Positions 62,488 through 64,000 of a stretch of DNA of 64,000 nucleotides are shown here, in pieces. The first letter of the stretch is position 1; the number at the start of each line of letters is the position of its first letter. A model generated the notes under the pieces. It ran no database searches and was not told where the DNA came from. It saw only the letters and a program-made list of their open reading frames with translations. The translations under genes were made by a program, and so were the position numbers. The stretch comes from Methylobacterium sp. Leaf112. Lineage in GTDB: Bacteria > Pseudomonadota > Alphaproteobacteria > Rhizobiales > Beijerinckiaceae. Location: positions 62,829 to 126,828 of the forward strand of contig NZ_LMNG01000001.1 in NCBI RefSeq assembly GCF_001423295.1, in the 5' to 3' direction.

Positions 62488-64000
62488 ATGCCCAGCGTCG
62501 CCGAGATCCTGATCCCGCTGGCGCTCGACAGCGCCTACAGCTACGCGGTGCCCGCCGGCCTCACCCTGACGGTGGGCGACGTGGTGCAGATTCCCCTCGG
62601 CCCCCGCGAGACCGTGGGCGTGGTCTGGGGCGTGCGCCAGAGTCCGTCGGGCTCGAACCTGCGCCCGGTGACGGGCCGTCTCGACGTGCCGCCCCTGTCC
62701 GGTCCGTTGCGCGAACTCGTCGACTGGCTCGCCCGCTACACCCTGGCGCCCAAGGGCTCGGCCCTCGCCATGGCCCTGCGTCTGCCGGACGAGGCCGCGC
62801 AGAGCGAGACCGTCCGCATCGGCGTGCGCGCCTCCGGCAAGCCGCCCGCCCGCCCGACGGCGGCGCGCTTGAAGGTGCTGGCGGTGGCCGCCGACGGAAT
62901 CATGCGGGGCAAGAGCGCGCTCGCCAAGGAGGCCGGCGTCTCCCTCAGCGTCGTCGACGGCCTCATCGACGACGGCGCCCTGGAAGCGACGGCCCTCGCG
63001 CCCGAGCCCGTGGCTCTGCCGCCCGACCCGGACCACGCCCGGGTGCCCCTGTCGGAGGCGCAAGGTGAGGCCGTGCGCGAGCTGATCGCGATGATGAACC
63101 CGGCGCCTCCGCCCGGGGAACCGCTCGAGGCGTTTCTGTTGACGGATGCGGGACAGGGTGCCGTCCCCGCCGCCGCCCCGCCGCCGTCATCCCCTGAGCC
63201 AGAGACCGCGCCGTTTCGCGCGCCCACGATTCTCCTCGAAGGCGTCACGGGCTCGGGCAAGACCGAGGTGTACTTCGAGGCCGTGGCCGATTGCGTCCGG
63301 CGCGGGCGCCAGGCCCTCATCCTGATGCCCGAGATCGCACTGACGGCGCAGTTCCTCGACCGGTTCGCCGAGCGCTTCGGCGTGCGTCCGGCCACCTGGC
63401 ATTCGGGCATCGGGGGGAAGCGCCGTGAGCGCATCCGCGCCGGGGTGGCGGCCGGCGAGATCGCCGTGGTGGTCGGCGCCCGCTCGGCCCTGTTCCTGCC
63501 GTTCGCCAAACTCGGGATCGTCGTCGTCGACGAGGAGCACGAGGCCGCCTACAAGCAGGAGGACGGGGTGCATTACCACGCCCGCGACATGGCGGTGGTG
63601 CGCGGGCGCATCGAGAACTGTCCCGTGGTGCTGGCCTCGGCCACGCCCTCCATCGAGACGCGGGTCAACGCCGAGCGCGGGCGCTACCGCCACATCGTCC
63701 TGCCCGAACGCTTCGGTGGCCGGCGCCTGCCTGACATCGCCGCCATCGACATGCGCTCCGACAAGCCCGAGCGCGGTAGCTTCATCGCGCCCGCCCTCAT
63801 CGCGGCCGTGCGCGAGACCGTGGCCGCGGGCGACCAGGCTCTGCTGTTCCTCAACCGCCGGGGCTATGCGCCCCTCACCCTGTGCCGGGCCTGCGGCCAC
63901 CGCTACCAGTGCCGCAACTGCTCGACCTGGCTGGTGGAGCATCGCTTCCGCAAGGCGCTCGTGTGCCATCAATGCGGCTACGCCGAGCGCCGCCCGGATT
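62488..64000 (+). CDS. priA: primosomal helicase PriA, N-terminal 504 codons (cut by window edge)
   Basis: PriA restarts stalled replication forks. The visible part has the 3'-DNA-binding domain (VAEILIPLALDSAYSYAVP at the start), a winged-helix region, and the helicase core with Walker A GVTGSGKTEVY (about 250-260) and Walker B DEEH. The zinc-binding CRACGHRYQCRNC and CHQCGY lie near the right edge. A Pro/Ala-rich insert (about 207-245) precedes the helicase core. No stop occurs before 64000. Confidence 0.95.
   Translation, partial: MPSVAEILIPLALDSAYSYAVPAGLTLTVGDVVQIPLGPRETVGVVWGVRQSPSGSNLRPVTGRLDVPPLSGPLRELVDWLARYTLAPKGSALAMALRLPDEAAQSETVRIGVRASGKPPARPTAARLKVLAVAADGIMRGKSALAKEAGVSLSVVDGLIDDGALEATALAPEPVALPPDPDHARVPLSEAQGEAVRELIAMMNPAPPPGEPLEAFLLTDAGQGAVPAAAPPPSSPEPETAPFRAPTILLEGVTGSGKTEVYFEAVADCVRRGRQALILMPEIALTAQFLDRFAERFGVRPATWHSGIGGKRRERIRAGVAAGEIAVVVGARSALFLPFAKLGIVVVDEEHEAAYKQEDGVHYHARDMAVVRGRIENCPVVLASATPSIETRVNAERGRYRHIVLPERFGGRRLPDIAAIDMRSDKPERGSFIAPALIAAVRETVAAGDQALLFLNRRGYAPLTLCRACGHRYQCRNCSTWLVEHRFRKALVCHQCGYAERRPD

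Noticed and set aside
1..64000. Prophage, insertion sequence, integrase or CRISPR array
   Set aside because: No transposase, integrase, phage structural or cas gene, and no spaced repeats, were found on either strand.

Overview
The window is very GC-rich, gene-dense DNA from an alphaproteobacterium of the order Hyphomicrobiales. Methylobacterium/Methylorubrum is the best fit. The order-level call rests on gene content: GcrA, DivK and PleD, an EipB (DUF1849) protein, DUF1289 and DUF3572 proteins, an FtsZ with a long Pro/Ala-rich linker and an alphaproteobacterial C-terminal peptide, and pstSCAB-phoU-phoB. The genus call is an inference from base composition and overall protein character.

Layout. 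(1) 1-2149: a small cassette with an aminoacyl-tRNA-synthetase-like amino acid:[carrier protein] ligase (cut by the left edge), an acyl-CoA-dehydrogenase-like flavoprotein and a divergent carrier protein. (2) 2180-10062: type II secretion genes in three transcription units (gspE-gspF, gspL-gspM-gspC/N-like, gspD) with no pseudopilin genes and a secretin carrying a long Gly/Ala-rich insertion. (3) 10490-12021: CcdA-like and thioredoxin-like genes, and a small DUF1289 gene. (4) 12374-15436: a TadG-like von Willebrand protein and two TadE-like proteins. (5) 15675-19797: a three-subunit molybdenum hydroxylase of the periplasmic PaoABC type. (6) 20114-24783: a TonB-dependent receptor, a PepSY membrane protein and two small Cys/His-rich proteins. 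(7) 24927-26655: UV-damage endonuclease and a FUSC membrane protein.

(8) 26771-39247: the distal half of the division/cell-wall cluster: ftsW, murG, murC, murB, ddl, ftsQ, ftsA, ftsZ, lpxC. Two toxin-antitoxin pairs interrupt it, one on the opposite strand between murC and murB and one co-directional between murB and ddl. (9) 39493-42879: bamD, recN, a small NepR-like gene and a small hypothetical gene. (10) 43007-48720: a phosphate regulon, with a good Pho box, then pstS, pstC, pstA, pstB, phoU and phoB. (11) 48787-53156: cell-cycle and envelope genes gcrA, eipB, DUF3572, divK and pleD. (12) 53160-57507: an O-antigen-ligase-like protein, DUF2059, rpiA, a secreted Cys-repeat protein, gph and tRNA-Val(CAC). 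(13) 57661-62355: a ferric-iron ABC transporter (fbpA, fbpB, fbpC) with an alpha/beta hydrolase. (14) 62488 to the right edge: the first 504 codons of priA.

How the parts connect. The division cluster supplies peptidoglycan precursors (MurG, MurC, MurB, Ddl), the divisome (FtsW, FtsQ, FtsA, FtsZ) and the committed step of lipid A synthesis (LpxC). GcrA, DivK and PleD belong to the cell-cycle circuit that controls such genes in alphaproteobacteria. CtrA-like half-sites and a GANTC site near ftsW, inside ddl and upstream of ftsZ fit that picture, but they are read by eye. There is no prophage, insertion sequence or CRISPR array in the window. The least ordinary items are the carrier-protein ligase cassette, the two toxin-antitoxin pairs inside the division cluster, the pseudopilin-less secretion locus, and a structured intergenic repeat present twice.
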